This document shows positions 1 through 12,369 of a stretch of DNA of 64,000 nucleotides, piece by piece. The notes under the pieces were generated by a model that saw nothing but the letters and a program-made list of their open reading frames with translations, searched no databases and had not been told where the DNA came from. The translations under genes and the position numbers were made by a program. The stretch is taken from contig CM053799.1 in the NCBI GenBank assembly GCA_028671895.1, positions 44,517,455 through 44,581,454 on the forward strand, read 5' to 3'. The DNA is from Oenanthe sinensis. Its lineage: Eukaryota; Streptophyta; Magnoliopsida; Apiales; Apiaceae. How positions within the stretch are numbered: position 1 is the first letter of the stretch; the number at the start of each line of letters is the position of its first letter.

Positions 1-132
1 TGAAGAGAGAGTATACCAATGAGCAGAAAAGAAATCAGGGACATCAGAAGAAGCTCTGAAACGAGAGGTGATATAGCTGGTATGCGTGGGTTTGTAGCTC
101 AACAGGGTCGGAGAAGAAGAGCAAAACGACAT
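1..132 (-). CDS. N-terminus of a probable plastid-targeted protein (partial)
   Basis: The minus strand is open from an ATG at 132-130 to the window edge, giving 44 codons beginning MSFCSSSPTLLSYKPTH. The N-terminus is rich in Ser/Thr with few acidic residues, like a chloroplast transit peptide, followed by a stretch reading RASSDVPDFFSAHW. That pattern resembles the region after the transit peptide in a family of uncharacterised plant plastid proteins, but this is from memory and cannot be tested here. A possible splice donor (TG followed by GTATAC) lies at the Trp codon near position 14, so the last five codons shown may be intron. The gene is divergent from the La gene at 1939 with about 1.8 kb between them. 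The plus-strand reading of the same bases (a short Lys/Arg-rich tail) is the less likely alternative. Confidence 0.5.
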   Translation of the reverse strand, partial: MSFCSSSPTLLSYKPTHTSYITSRFRASSDVPDFFSAHWYTLSS

Positions 133-1111
133 CGTACTAATCTCTTCTCAACTAAGTACTTTTAAGCCGTGTGTTTGGTTTTGGTGAGTGATCTTTAGGC
201 TACTTCCACGTGTAACCGGTTTTAAAATATATTTTTTTCAATATATCCATTTCCATATAATTTTTTTTAATATACTTTATTGTAATTTTAACTTTTCAGA
301 ATTCTAAAATGTGGGGCCTATTTAATATTATATTAATTTCATTCATATTTACTCATGACTCATCTTTATTTTAGTCACCCACCAAATGTCATCCATTTAA
401 CATTCTTCATCTTTATTTCAGAATTCATATTATATTGATGACATTTGACGGATGACTAAAACAAAAATGATTGTGATTAAATATGAATGATATTAATATA
501 ATATTAAATGAGGCTCATCACTTTAAAATTCTGAAAAATTAAACCTACAATTAAATATATTGAAAAAGTCGTATGAAAATAGGTATATTGAGAAAGCATA
601 CGGCGCGGAAGGAAGTCGTGATTGTTCCCTCCATACCATTTTATTTCTTAAATTGTATGAAGAAAAATACTTAAAAGATTTATTATATGATTGGTGATTG
701 TTGTTTATACTTTATATATCGTCTATTCGTATCCGTACCCCTTTATTTCCTAATTATACGAAGAAAATAAAAAATACTCATTAAAATTGTTCTGTTGACT
801 ATGAAATTGGTTGATTTTGATAACAATCAGATTCGGTTCGGTGTATTTATATTTCATTACTTTAATTTTTAAAATTTATTAATTAAAATTTTAAAATACA
901 TGTATATGATATAAACGTGAAACAAGTTGTGCTGCAAATACATATTTTAATTTAAAAAAATTATTATATTATATAATAGTTATAGACTGGTAGGAATGAT
1001 AATTATTATTCGTATGTGAATTAAATCGAATTAACTAGATAACGGTATAGAATGAATAATATTCAATTACAAAATTACTTTAATTGACAAAAAAATTACT
1101 TTACCCTCACT

Positions 1112-1144
<33 letters not shown>

Positions 1145-1938
1145 AATATATATTTATAATTAAATATAATTTATTTATTATGTTACTTAATTTGTTTCAC
1201 ATAAATTTTTAATTAACCATATATTGACTATGTTTGAATTATATACTGTAATTTAATTTTTTTAATCGTGGTAAATTAATTAGTTACAACTCTGGTCTAG
1301 TTTATAAATATACTACTGTACATGTATCAATATGAAAAATTATATTCGGTCCAGATTTATAGGTATTGATAATAATTCATTTGATTTAAGATTTCAATGA
1401 TTATATAGATAATTCATAGTGTCCGCGCACAATTAATTTATAAATCCAGTATATACTTTTGTATTAGGATCATATTTACAATATCCAAAATATATAGGAA
1501 AATTCAATATAATTTATGGATTTTTAAAATCCATCCGTATTAATAAGTTTTTAAATATCTCTAAATTTTAATTGATTAATAATAATTCATATTGAGTATT
1601 CTGAATTTTAAATTATTAATTAAAATCTTGATTGAATAATCTCAGATTTTAAAGTACAGTTTAAAATTTTGATTAAATATCCAAATTTTAACGTATTATT
1701 ATAAATTCTGATTAAATACCGACAAATTTTGAAAATAAAAAAAAAACATTACACAATCCCAACTGATTACCCCCTTAATTTTTTTAAATTAAATTATACA
1801 TTTTTATATCTAAGTAAAAATAAATAAATTAGACAAGTAGTGCGTGTATATAGAAGAGTGCCTCTATATATATGTACATACACGCCTCTTTTCTGCAAAA
1901 CCCTAAACCCCTTTCTCTCCTTTGTCAACTTGAGAGCA
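133..1938. other. Divergent AT-rich intergenic region
   Basis: About 1.8 kb between two divergent genes. It is AT-rich with no ORF of note. An inverted pair is visible: 355-426 and its near reverse complement at about 428-500 share motifs such as 'atttgacggatgac', and 300-345 pairs with 500-540, so 290-560 looks like a hairpin-type MITE without clear ends. A perfect (AT)n run lies at 1113-1138. Confidence 0.5.
1864..1910 (+). promoter_or_regulatory. TATA box and telo-box upstream of the La gene
   Basis: A TATA-like run (ctatatatat, 1864-1873) is followed about 25-35 bases later by a telo-box, AAACCCTAAACCC (1898-1910), and a pyrimidine-rich leader up to the ATG at 1939. Telo-boxes near the transcription start are known in plant ribosomal-protein and other translation-related promoters, which fits an RNA-chaperone gene. 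The start site itself is inferred. Confidence 0.5.
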
Positions 1939-4900
1939 ATGGCGACTGCAGCTTTGGACTCTGAAACTTCTGCCAAAGTCATTCGACAGGTCTAATTCAT
2001 TGCTTTTCTTGATTTTTATATCATCAATTTATAATCAATTTGGTTAATTATAATTTGCTATTTTCTTTAAATATATATTTATGTTTGTTTGATTAATTTT
2101 TGGGGCAGGTTGAGTTCTATTTCAGTGATAGTAATCTTCCCAGAGATGGGTTTCTTTCGAAAACTGTTAGCGAAAGCCAAGATGGTTGTATCCCTTTTTT
2201 TATATATGTGTGTGTGTGTAATGTCTGTTTTGTGTGTGCTTATGTTTGTTTGTGAGTTTGTACTTGGTTTACGCCTTACGGTTTAATTAGTTTTGTTGTT
2301 AAGTTATAAGATTAATGTTGGTTACGGCAAGTCATGTGTGAAACTTTTTGTTGAAATGTACCTTGTTTTGTTGTTTTTAGAGACTTTTTTAGTTGAAATG
2401 GTTTTGAGAAGTGATTGGAGATTGTAGATTTGAAATTATGATTGTAATGATTATGGGTGGAAGCTTCATTAGAGAAGAAAAAATGAAGATATTATGTAAT
2501 TGAACTCTTTGCTTCTATGTTCTAGCGAGATATTAGTTGAAGGAATCTAGTTATGAGGCAACTACATGTATTTGGAGTTCGGGATATGAGTAACAAGAAA
2601 TAAAGTTATCAACTTTTACTGGTTATAGCCTATGTTTCTTTCTTTTATTATGTAACATATTATAAACAAAGGTTTTAGACAAGAAAAATAGACGACATGA
2701 TAATTTTGTTTCGAAAATTATAATGGAGATAGAAGCGAATTGTTTCAATGCAGAGGAACAAACAATTACATTTGGTTTCTCTTGACTGGAACTTTAGTGG
2801 TTAGCTTGGCGTTGATATGCTCATTCTCTAGGATGAGAAGTCATCTAGGTCTTGGAGATGCTAAAGAAGAAGATATATCTGAAGACACGGTGAAGGCTGT
2901 AGCTGAAACATTAAGGAGTTCTTCTCTTCTTAAGATTTCTGAAGACGGTGAGTGTCTAGACTGCTATTTTTACTCTGTGTAGGTTGTTTAACTTCTGAAA
3001 TTTTGCAAGGTGTTTTGTGATATTCCATATATTTTGAAAATTAAAAGTGAACTAAAAGTGTAACTTTCATTCATTGCACTTTAGGTAAGAGAGTTGGTAG
3101 GACTACAGAATTACCAAAGCCGGAAGAGATTATTGAGCAATTAGATGCTAAAACAATTGCTGCATCTCCGTTAGAGTTCAACGTAAAGCGTGAAGATGTG
3201 GAGTCCTACTTTTCTCAGTTTGCCAAGGTACTGGGTGCTTTCTTTTTTGCACCCGTGTGCTTAATTCATTCATTGCTTTCTCCAAACTTAACGTTAGGTA
3301 CTAGTTTGACTGACTTACCCTTAATGCTTACCACTAGATTGTTTTATTACATTTAGTTTCCTTTTGGTGGGATCATATGCTCACCACAAAATAGTATTTT
3401 GTTGTTTCTATGAATACAACCTATATTTCTGTTTGTAACTGGTTAAATAAATAAAGAATGATTATGTGGCATATAAATTTTTAGATCTGATGGAGATTGA
3501 ATATTTTAAAACATCCAAGTTCAAGGGAAGACTGGGAAGTATGTTATCTTTATATTGTTATGATCTAGTTTTTACAGTAAAGTGTTTTGTATGTAAAATC
3601 TCCTGTTTCGGTTAGTGTTGTTAAATGCGATATGCGCACCGAAGCACAAAGGCCTCGTGGAGCATATGCGCAACGCGCAACGCGCTGATTTATCGAAGAT
3701 GAGTAAAATATACATATATATATAGTATATAATGTAAAACATTATAGATTTAATGATAATAAGACATTTATAAGCAAATCTAAATTGTTATATATAATAA
3801 AGCAACCAAATTCATCACATAAATACGAACTCTAGGATAATTTAAGGTCAAAGACTCAAAGTAACTAAGAAATGCAAATTTAAATCACTATTCTTCTTCA
3901 TCTTCTTCATCGAGATTCATAAAATCTTCTTCGTTGCTATTATAATTCGGATCCTCAATAAAGTCAACTTCGTCTTCATCGTCATCCTCAACGATTACTT
4001 CATCAACCAAACGTTTTTTAGATGATGATCCCTTCCCATGTTTTCCTTGTACTTTTGAGGATCCCTCCAAGGCACGTGACCTATAAATATAATAAATAAT
4101 ACCGAATAAAAGTCATTCCAAGTTGTAATTTTGTAACTATTTAGGATTTGATCTTTAAAGTTCTAACCTCCTAGTAGAGTAATAGGGCTCCCCGGCTCCG
4201 GAAGCATTAGCAACATCCTTGTAAGTTAATCCATCCGCTTCGGAGAAAACATAATCATCCTCATTGTTATCATCATCTTCTCCGTCAAAGCTTCCAACCA
4301 ACCACTCATTGCTCTCATCAATCTCATTCAACAAGATGGGATCAATGGTGTCACGAAGCTCATATCTACGTCTCAAAGCTCTATTGTACTTAACAAACAC
4401 CAAGTCGTTTAATTTTTGTTGTTCAAGTCGATTTCTTTTCTTGCTATGAAGCTACATAGTGTCATAAATAAATTACAAAGATAAGAGTATAAGATTTATT
4501 ATTTATTAAAGAGGCTTTTAATTTAAGAGGTTGTTTAAATTTAAAGTAACTTACGTGTTCAAATACACTCCAATTTCTCTCACATCCAGATGAGCTACAT
4601 GTGAGACTAAGGATCCGAATCGCAAAAGCTTGTAACTCGGGAGTATGTTTGCCATAGGCACCCCACCATGCAGCTATAAAATAGGGAAGAATTTTAAATT
4701 TTGAAGTACAATATGGCAAAATTTTAAATTGTACAAAGTAGAGCAGATTTTAACTTAAATTAGTGCAGAAATGCAGAATTTCATATTTTATTATAAGCTT
4801 ACCCGGAGATTTTGTTGATCTCTGCCTATGGTAAGCCAAAGAAGCTCTCTGCCCTCTTGTATGACTCCAATTGCTCTCCAATTTTATCTTGCTCATGCTC

Positions 4901-7900
4901 ATTTTTTATCATCTTCTCGATGCATTTGTACAAGCCGATTGTCACCTCTTTATCCATCTCAATATTGGGATTTTCGTAATAAAACTCAGGGTTGAGATAA
5001 TACGCAGCAGCGTGCAAAGGTTGATGGAGTTGAACATCCCATCTCTTGTCAATGATATCGTAGAATTGTTGATACCGCTCCACTTTATGACCAAAAGCGT
5101 TTGCAATAGCCTCTTTGGCTCTATCCATAGCCTCATAAATGTATCCTATAGGTGGTTTTTTCTCTCCATCAACCAAGCGAAGAACACGAACAAGAGGACC
5201 TGCCACTTTTAATGCACATACAACGTTGTTCCAAAAACTAGGAATCAAGACAACACTAGCAATCCTCCTTCCATTTGGGTCCTTGTAGTATTTGCTTGTA
5301 ACCCATTTTTGTGAAATAAACATATTTCGGAGATTGTTCTTTTGTTGACGAATCCTAGACAAAGTCAGAAAAGCTGTTGCAAACCTTGTCTTTGCCGGTC
5401 TGATTAATTCTCTTTGCTGTGTGAATTCTCTTAACATATTCACCAACCCCGATTTTGTGTAAATAAAGGAGTTCAAGGCCATAGCTTTTCCAATACAATC
5501 CTTCATCCTAGGAATGTTGAAAATGTCTTCCAACATGAGATCGAGACAATGTGCAGCGCATGGTGTCCAGAACAGGTGAGGATATCGGACGGTTAACATT
5601 CGACCGGCTGCCTTGTTATTAGAAGCACTGTCCGTGTTATTAGAAGCACTGTCCGTGACAACTTGAACAACATTTTCCGGCCCAATCATCTCCACATACT
5701 TGGATATTAACTCAAACAACATGTCACCGGTTTTTGCAACGGCAGAAGCATCTACTGATTCAATAAAGAAACTACCTCGAGGAGTGTTTACCAAGAAATT
5801 GATGAGACTCCGATGCTTCCTATCTTCCCATCCATCACACATAATAGAGCATCGAGTCTTCACCCACTCTGCTTCATGCAATTTCCTCATATTTTGTATC
5901 TCCTCAACTTCATTCTTCAACAATGGAACTCGAACTTCATGATAACTAGGTGGCTTCATTCCTGGTCCAAACTGCCCCTGAGCTTCAACATATACAGCAA
6001 AGCTAGGATAATTAACAGCATTGAAAGGAATTCCTGCATCGTACATCCATCTTGCGAATGCCTTGCAAGCTCTGTTTCTCAAGTCCTTTCTTGCCCCATC
6101 ATTTTCATCTATTCTTGGTTGCACTCCTTTTCTTTTCTTCACTACAATCTCTGGATCAGGTGTCATATAGACATCCATCTTCATTTTTGTTGTACTCCCT
6201 ACAGATGCTTGAGTAGCTGTAGCTATCACTTCATCATCTTCAGAATTTTCAACTTCAAAATCATCCAAGTTCATAGTTTTTTTTGTTTTTTTTTTCGATT
6301 CCATGAAATCCAGAACCTCCTTCCTCACTGCCTCTGTTACTTTTGTGCAACCTGTAGCATTTCTTCTGCCACCAACAAGATGCTCCTTCATTCTAAACGT
6401 TCCACCACTTGTAACTTTTCCACAGAAATTACAACGAAGTTTAATTGAACTGCCCTCAGTCACTACTTGTGCATATTTCCATGCCACATCTGTTTTTTCA
6501 GGCATCTTTTCTGAAATTATATATATATATATATATAATATCAGTTATATATATAGAATATTAGAATCTATTTATTAAAAAAAATTTAAGTATATATATA
6601 TACATAGAATCAGTATATATATATATATATATATAGATATAGAATCAGTATATACATATATATAATATAAGAATCATTATATTTGTTTGTGTGTGTATGT
6701 ATATAACTATATATACATAAATATGTGTGTATATATTTATAAGAAAGAAAGATGGGATATAAGAAAGAAGATGTATTACCAGTAAGGCAATAAAGATTTG
6801 ACGCAGTTGTGTGTATCTGTATGTATCTGTAACGATGTAACGACTTGATGTAGGTCTGTAGTCTGTTGTAGGCTGTCTATTACCAACGGCTGCTTATTGT
6901 TTAGGGTTTTTTTTAACCCAATTCTTTTTATAAAACAACCCGGTCAAAGCCCAGTCAAAGCCCAGTCAGAAGCGTGCTTTTCTATCGATTCGCGCATTGC
7001 GCAAATGCGCAAGAAGCGCGCTATTCCTTACCGCGATTCGCTTTTTTGAAGCGACTCCCCAAACCTGCGCATATTTGCGCTTTGCGCATATGCGCGCGCA
7101 TATGCGCGCTTTTAACACTGGTTTCGGTATCATAGTTCTAACTTCATACTAGAAGGAAAAATATCCTGTAGGTATGGTTGTTGATGTCTTATATTATACT
7201 CCCTCCGTTTTATAAAAAGTGGCGTTTTAAAAATTTCAAAAGTCAAATCTATTTAACTTTGACTGTAAATTAAATATTATTGATTTATATTTTTACAAAA
7301 ATAAAAATTAAATCTAATAGTTAGTGACATATATTTTTCAATGATATATTTTTCATAATTTTTATTTCTCATAATAATTATAAAGGGTTAAATCTCAAAG
7401 TGCTCACTGAAGTGAAGGGCATGTATCAAATAGGTGACTCTAGTTATCGGGGTCTCGTTTTGACCACTATTATGGAGAGTAATGACAGTACCGTTAGTTT
7501 GACTGTGTTTTCCGTTAATGACTGGTTGACTTAAACGGAAAATGCACATGATCGACACCTGAGGCACAGTCGGACCAATGTATATGTATTATTTAAACTA
7601 AAAAAATTGTTTTATATTTTAAAATCTCAATCTCTTTTTTAATTTATAAAAAAAATTAATTTTCTTAAAAATCAATCCAAAATTAAGTTTTTTTTATTTC
7701 TTTCCAAAGATAAAAAAACTATCAATATTTGATAAATAAATTTAAAGATTGTCTAAATAAATTTTATATTTTAATTTCTTTCTAAAGATAGTCTAATTTT
7801 ATTTGCTAAATTTTATAAAAAGAATTTAATTTAATTTTAAAATATGGTTTTTATTTCTTTTTAATTTCAAATGTCCCACAAGCGTAAAAAGTAAAAAGCT

Positions 7901-10900
7901 ATCAATATTCAATATTTGATAAATAAATTTAAATATTTTTTCAAAATATCATTGTTCAAAATGAAATTTTGAGACTTTTTATTTTCTTAAAAATAGAATT
8001 TGAATTTTTTGTATATAATTCAAAAGAATGATTAAGATTTTAAAATAAAAAATAAATTTGATTTTATAAGAAAATCCGAATTTTCCTATACATAACAAAA
8101 AAGAACGATTAAGATTTGAAAAAGGAATTTTTTTTAATTAATAATAATACATGATCCATAATACGCTTCTCTAGTGTCATACTGTCATCTATAACACTCT
8201 GAATATGAGACAAGTTACGTCTATTGGATGTTTGGAAATTCAGGCCATGTTGTACTGTAAACGAGAAACTTAAATAAGAACTCTGATCATGTTAAGATAT
8301 ATTCTCAAGTTGTATCTAGCCTATTTACATACGTTCTGTGGTTGTGATTGAAGTGTTAATTTTTTGTGAATATGTGTAGAAGTCCGGCATTCCCAATTAG
8401 TTGAATAATTTTTCAAGAAGAGTGTCAGATACTTCCTTCACACCTGATAAAGTTTGTGTGTGTCTGTGTAGTATGTTGTTGGTTCCCATTTGATGTATTT
8501 TGTAGCTGTCTTAGTTTCCTGTTTTTTCTAATCTCTTTGTGTTGTTGACCATTTCGATGATAACTTGAAATTCTGTCGAATACATGTGGTTGGATTTTAG
8601 TCTTCGAGAACATTATAAACTAAAATAAAAAAATAGATATAGATACTGTGGTGATGTATGTAATGAATTGTCGGTGACCATTAATTGTCTTGTACGTTTC
8701 TTCTATGTATGTTTCAGGTTAATAGTGTGAGGTTGCCTCGTCATGTTTCAGACAGTAGGCAGCTCTGTGGCACTGCTCTGGTTGAGTTTTCAACCGAGGA
8801 AGAAGCTACAGACATTTTGAAGCAGAGTCTGGAATATGCAGGCGCCAAATTGGAACTTATACCAAAGTAAGCAATGCTTAAATGGTAAACTAAAGTTCAA
8901 ATGATGTTACTTGTTTTACCACTTGGTGACCTTGGTTTCTGGATGTGAAAGGGTTGCCAAATTTTGACCTTGGTGATTTACGAAAGTAGTGAAAAGAATC
9001 TTGGTTCCAACCTTTTAGGATTGCAATAACTTCTTGAGAAATTTATTTATTTTTTCTATAGGAACATACAAGCAGCAGATTGTGGAGCAGTAGTATAAAT
9101 AATTTTTGCAGTTAACTTTATTACGTAGTTATTATCTTCTGATGTATTCAATGTCTCAGGAAAGAATTTGATATAGAACGTGAAAAGCTAGAAGAAGCTG
9201 AAAAATCTCGTCCGAAAAACGACAACAATCATAAAAAAAATTCAAATGAAGGAAAGTAAGTAACAGTTGTATCGATTCTACATGCTCGTTTTGTTGGATG
9301 CTTATTATTTTGCTGAACTGCTTTGTGATTTGATTTGGTTTTTCTGTTAACAGCTATCCTAAAGGCGTAATTGTTGCATTTACACTGAAGAGTAAGTTGA
9401 GTGGTGATTCAGTGGTAAACGGTGGCAGTAGTGAACCAGCAAGTGAGAGTGTTGAAGTTTCTAAGGTAGATGCAGAACTAGGTTCAGTTAAAGCTGAGAC
9501 TGAGAAAACTGAGCAAACTGATGAGAAACCCGAAGATGTTAAAGTTAAGGAAGAAAACACTGAAGAAAACATTTTGACCAAGAGTGAAAAAATGGTTGAA
9601 GATGAACCAACTCTGGATAGCGATCAAGCTGAACATGAAAAGGAGTCTCTTGACAATCCTATTCAGAAAGAGGAAGCTAAAGCAGGGACAGAGGGAAATT
9701 CAGCTGCTACAATGTACAAGGACAATAATGATGTTGTTCTGCGCGAAGATCTCAAAAAGGTCTTCCAGAAGTTTGGCTTTGTTAAGGTAAGGTTATGAGA
9801 TCTCTCTAGTTCTTTTTACGAGACACAAATCTGGTGACTTCGTAGTTTCTCATGCTCTTGCTGTTTGAAATTTTGTCACATAAATTATGAGGTGAATGGG
9901 TTAGTGTGGAGGACTATGATTATTACCTCCATTTAGATATGCCACAATTTCTTAACTAGACAGTCTGTTTAATTTTTTTATTAGTATTACTTTTTCTCCT
10001 TTCTAATTATGGTCAGAGTTGGACAATTTACTATAGATTACTGTTTCTTAATCCCTGCCTTAAACAAGCTTCATATTATACCTAAGGATAGACTGAATAT
10101 TGTTTTAGATATTTATATTTTGTTTTAGATATTTGCATGTTTTTTCAATTATATAGTAGAAAAGAGACAGGCATTGTTACTGGCTATTGTTTGAGATTAT
10201 ATTTATAACATCTAATATATGTGTTGTCTTGCTGCAGTTTATTGATTTCACAATGGGAGCTGAATCAGGATACATCAGATTCGAAGAAGCAGGAGCAGCA
10301 CAAAAAGCACGTGCTGCTGCTGTACTATCTGAAGAAGGTGGTCTGATAGTGAAAAACTATATCGCTACATTAGATCCTGTAACCGGTAGGCAGCATTCTC
10401 AACTTTATTTACAATGTTTTGAACTTCTCCATTCATGTGTGTTAGTCGAAGTGTTGATGTAGGATTCATTTTCTTCCATTTGATTACTTAATGAAAACTA
10501 GTAAGATGGCCAATAAAACAGTTAATTGTAGGATTTTTGTTATAGGGAAAAGAAACAGAGTTGAGAGGTTAGGGAAGAGCTTTCAATGCCTTATGGTAAA
10601 AACAGTCTAATGTAGCCTGCTTTATGGAGTAATTAAGTTCTTTTGGCTTCCATTAACATTATCAATATCCATGCCCTGTTTATTTTAGATTGGCTCCTGA
10701 TGTTATGCTCGTATTTATATATTCGTTACATGCTGCATTTTAAAATTTAAATTTTAACTGAAGCAATATATCCTTTTAGGAGAGGCTGAAAAAACATACT
10801 GGGATTTACTTCGTGGTAATCAGGTGAAATACAAGGACAGAATGGACAATCGTGGAAGGTATGATAAACTACTGGCCTGTTGCCCACCTTCAATCTGCAT

Positions 10901-11195
10901 ATGTTCCTTTTAGTATTATAATCTGCTTAGTAGATTATATGTTGAAAATCTGCTTAGTAGATTATATGTTGAAAATCTGCTTTTGCTATCTAATTTATGG
11001 AGAAATGAACATACTTTCTGACTATTTGCAAGTTCTCAAAAAGTGCCCAGTATGCAAAAAGGAAAATGCTCTAAAAAAAACTTTTTTCTCAGGGGTGGAA
11101 AGTCTAATAGAGGCGGGAGACAATCATATGGAAAGCACTCACGTTCAAGGGATAATGATTATTCGAATCGTCCTAATAAAGCACAGAAAGTCTGA
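1939..11195 (+). CDS. LA1: La protein 1-like RNA chaperone (La motif + RRMs)
   Basis: Ten exons: 1939-1989, 2109-2187, 2798-2947, 3085-3227, 8718-8866, 9160-9255, 9354-9786, 10238-10385, 10780-10858, 11093-11195. They total 1431 bp and give 476 aa, with every junction GT/AG and in phase. The La motif fills roughly residues 12-95 (VEFYFSDSNLPRDGFL, then LVSLALICSFSRM), followed by an RRM (about 125-195, GTALVEFSTEEEA). An acidic/Glu-Lys linker follows, then a second RRM-like domain (about 310-400, GYIRFEEAGAAQKARAA) and a basic Arg/Gly/Ser tail. Genuine La proteins bind the UUU-OH 3' ends of nascent Pol III transcripts, protect tRNA precursors and act in the nucleus and nucleolus; plant La1 also affects IRES translation. 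Domain order and the second RRM mark it as true La rather than LARP1/6. Intron 4 (5.5 kb) contains a whole hAT transposon in opposite orientation; splice sites are intact, so the gene is probably functional. Confidence 0.93.
3613..7120 (-). mobile_element. Complete hAT transposon (3508 bp) with 8-bp TSD
   Basis: The element is flanked by a perfect 8-bp target duplication, GTTTCGGT, at 3605-3612 and 7121-7128. Its ends are imperfect inverted repeats: TAGTGTTGTTAAATGCG on the left, and on the right, read inward, CAGTGTTAAAAGCGCG. Just inside both ends are dense GCGC/ATATGCGC palindromes (3626-3690 and 6980-7110), typical of hAT subterminal transposase sites. The interior encodes a BED-finger hAT transposase on the minus strand (3888-6505). 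The 8-bp TSD, the ends and the transposase all independently say hAT. It lies in La intron 4, antisense to the host gene. AT-dinucleotide runs at 6516-6535, 6592-6640 sit 5' of the transposase. Confidence 0.92.
3888..6505 (-). pseudogene. hAT transposase, BED finger + dimerisation domain, one frameshift
   Basis: Exons on the minus strand: 6505-4803, 4673-4555, 4451-4168, 4080-3888, all with GT/AG junctions. Residues 1-45 form a BED zinc finger (C25, C28, H42). About residues 215-330 are the DUF659/RNase-H-like part, with VVTDSASNN and CAAHCLDLMLEDI. After intron 1 comes the hAT C-terminal dimerisation segment (LSLTCSSSGCERNWS), and then a strongly acidic tail. It would cut and paste the element in the nucleus. 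Two defects or oddities are visible. After ...SFFGLP a TAG (4828-4826) interrupts the frame, while the next frame continues with RQRSTKSP into a good donor, so a small indel breaks the protein. A perfect 21-bp tandem duplication (5616-5657) repeats TDSASNN beside a probable catalytic Asp. Otherwise the exon structure is intact, which suggests recent loss. Confidence 0.85.
7129..8717. repeat. Repeat fragments in the rest of La intron 4
   Basis: At 7199 a Stowaway-like end (tactccctccgttttata) starts, but I find no matching opposite end. At 7385-7570 a higher-GC block beginning gggttaaatctcaaagtg looks like the end of a dispersed DNA repeat; again no partner was found. 7575-8160 is very AT-rich with reiterated 'atcaatatttgataaataaattta' type segments (7721-7743 and 7901-7933). 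No coding signal. Confidence 0.4.
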
Positions 11196-12369
11196 GCAAC
11201 TTGACCCAGAGGAAGTATTCAACTGTTACAAGTCCAGTTTTGTCTTGCACCTCACAGTTTTGTGCAAATGTCACCTGGTTTATTTAGAGCCTGTGCATTA
11301 CTATACGCTGAAAGCCTTCGGTTATGTTCCCTAGTGTATCCTAGATGGTAGATGGGACACTAAATGTTTCAAGAAAAATATTGCTTTGAATTGGATATGA
11401 ATGCTATTGAGAACAGTGTGTTTGTATTTCTTGCCCAAAACATTGCCAGTCTAGTTTACGAAAGTATTTATTGATATTAGGTGGAGCTTAACTTGATTCG
11501 ACCCATGTTGCAGTTTGGTTTGAGATTAGTAGGGTTCAATTTAAGTGTCAAATTATAATTCATACGTATTTGTTTGTCCTGATTGAATCTCATGTTTTTA
11601 TATTACATAATGAACCCAAAGATAGCTCCAATAACTGAGAAATATCCATGGAAATGTTCAACCAAATTATCGTCTTTTTCCGTATTTGCCTGGAGACATT
11701 ACACTTTGAAAGTTTCGTACTTGCTTCTGCATCTTCTAGGCATAATTCACAGATATACCGATGCTAGGGCCGAGTTTTGGGTAAACTTATTTATGAGAAA
11801 TAAGTGTTTATTTATGATAAATAAGTACTTACTTTATATATATATATATATATACATTTATTTATATACTTTTTTTTTGAATTAAGTATTTATTTCTGAA
11901 AAATAAATCAAAAATTAATTTTTTTTTAAAAAAAATATTTATAAAAAGGTGAGTATAATTTTACATTTTTTTAAAAGAAAGGGGTCGTTTGGTTTAGACT
12001 GTGAAAAGGGAATGAGGTTTAGAAAGGAAAAAAATGACCTTCAATTCCTTTTTTTATTTGTTTATAATCCGGAAATAAAATAAATAATTATTTTGACCCA
12101 ATTATTATTTTAGAGATTGATATAAAATATAATTATATGGAGGTTGGAAGTGGGTAGACGGATGTGTGGGAGAGAAAAAGTGATAAAGTAAAATATTTTG
12201 AATATATAAAATATTTTCAAAAATAATTTATAATTAAGTAAAATAATATTTTTGAAAATATTATATAATATTATTTCTTAACAACCATGCAGAAACTATA
12301 CTAGTTATTTTTATAAAACAAACAACAACAAAGTGAATGAGTCTTGGTGTTTCCCTTTCGCTCTACTTA

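Noticed and set aside
3..146. Plus-strand Lys/Arg-rich tail as the end of a gene
   Set aside because: Two short frames exist (ending at 59 and near 165), but the opposite strand starts with an ATG, is open to the edge and reads like a transit peptide; that is the better explanation.
5813..6448. 211-codon plus-strand ORF
   Set aside because: It lies entirely opposite the hAT transposase exon and has no plausible protein character.
7199..7230. Full Stowaway MITE starting at the 'ctccctccgt' end
   Set aside because: No opposite end in correct orientation was found within 1.5 kb.
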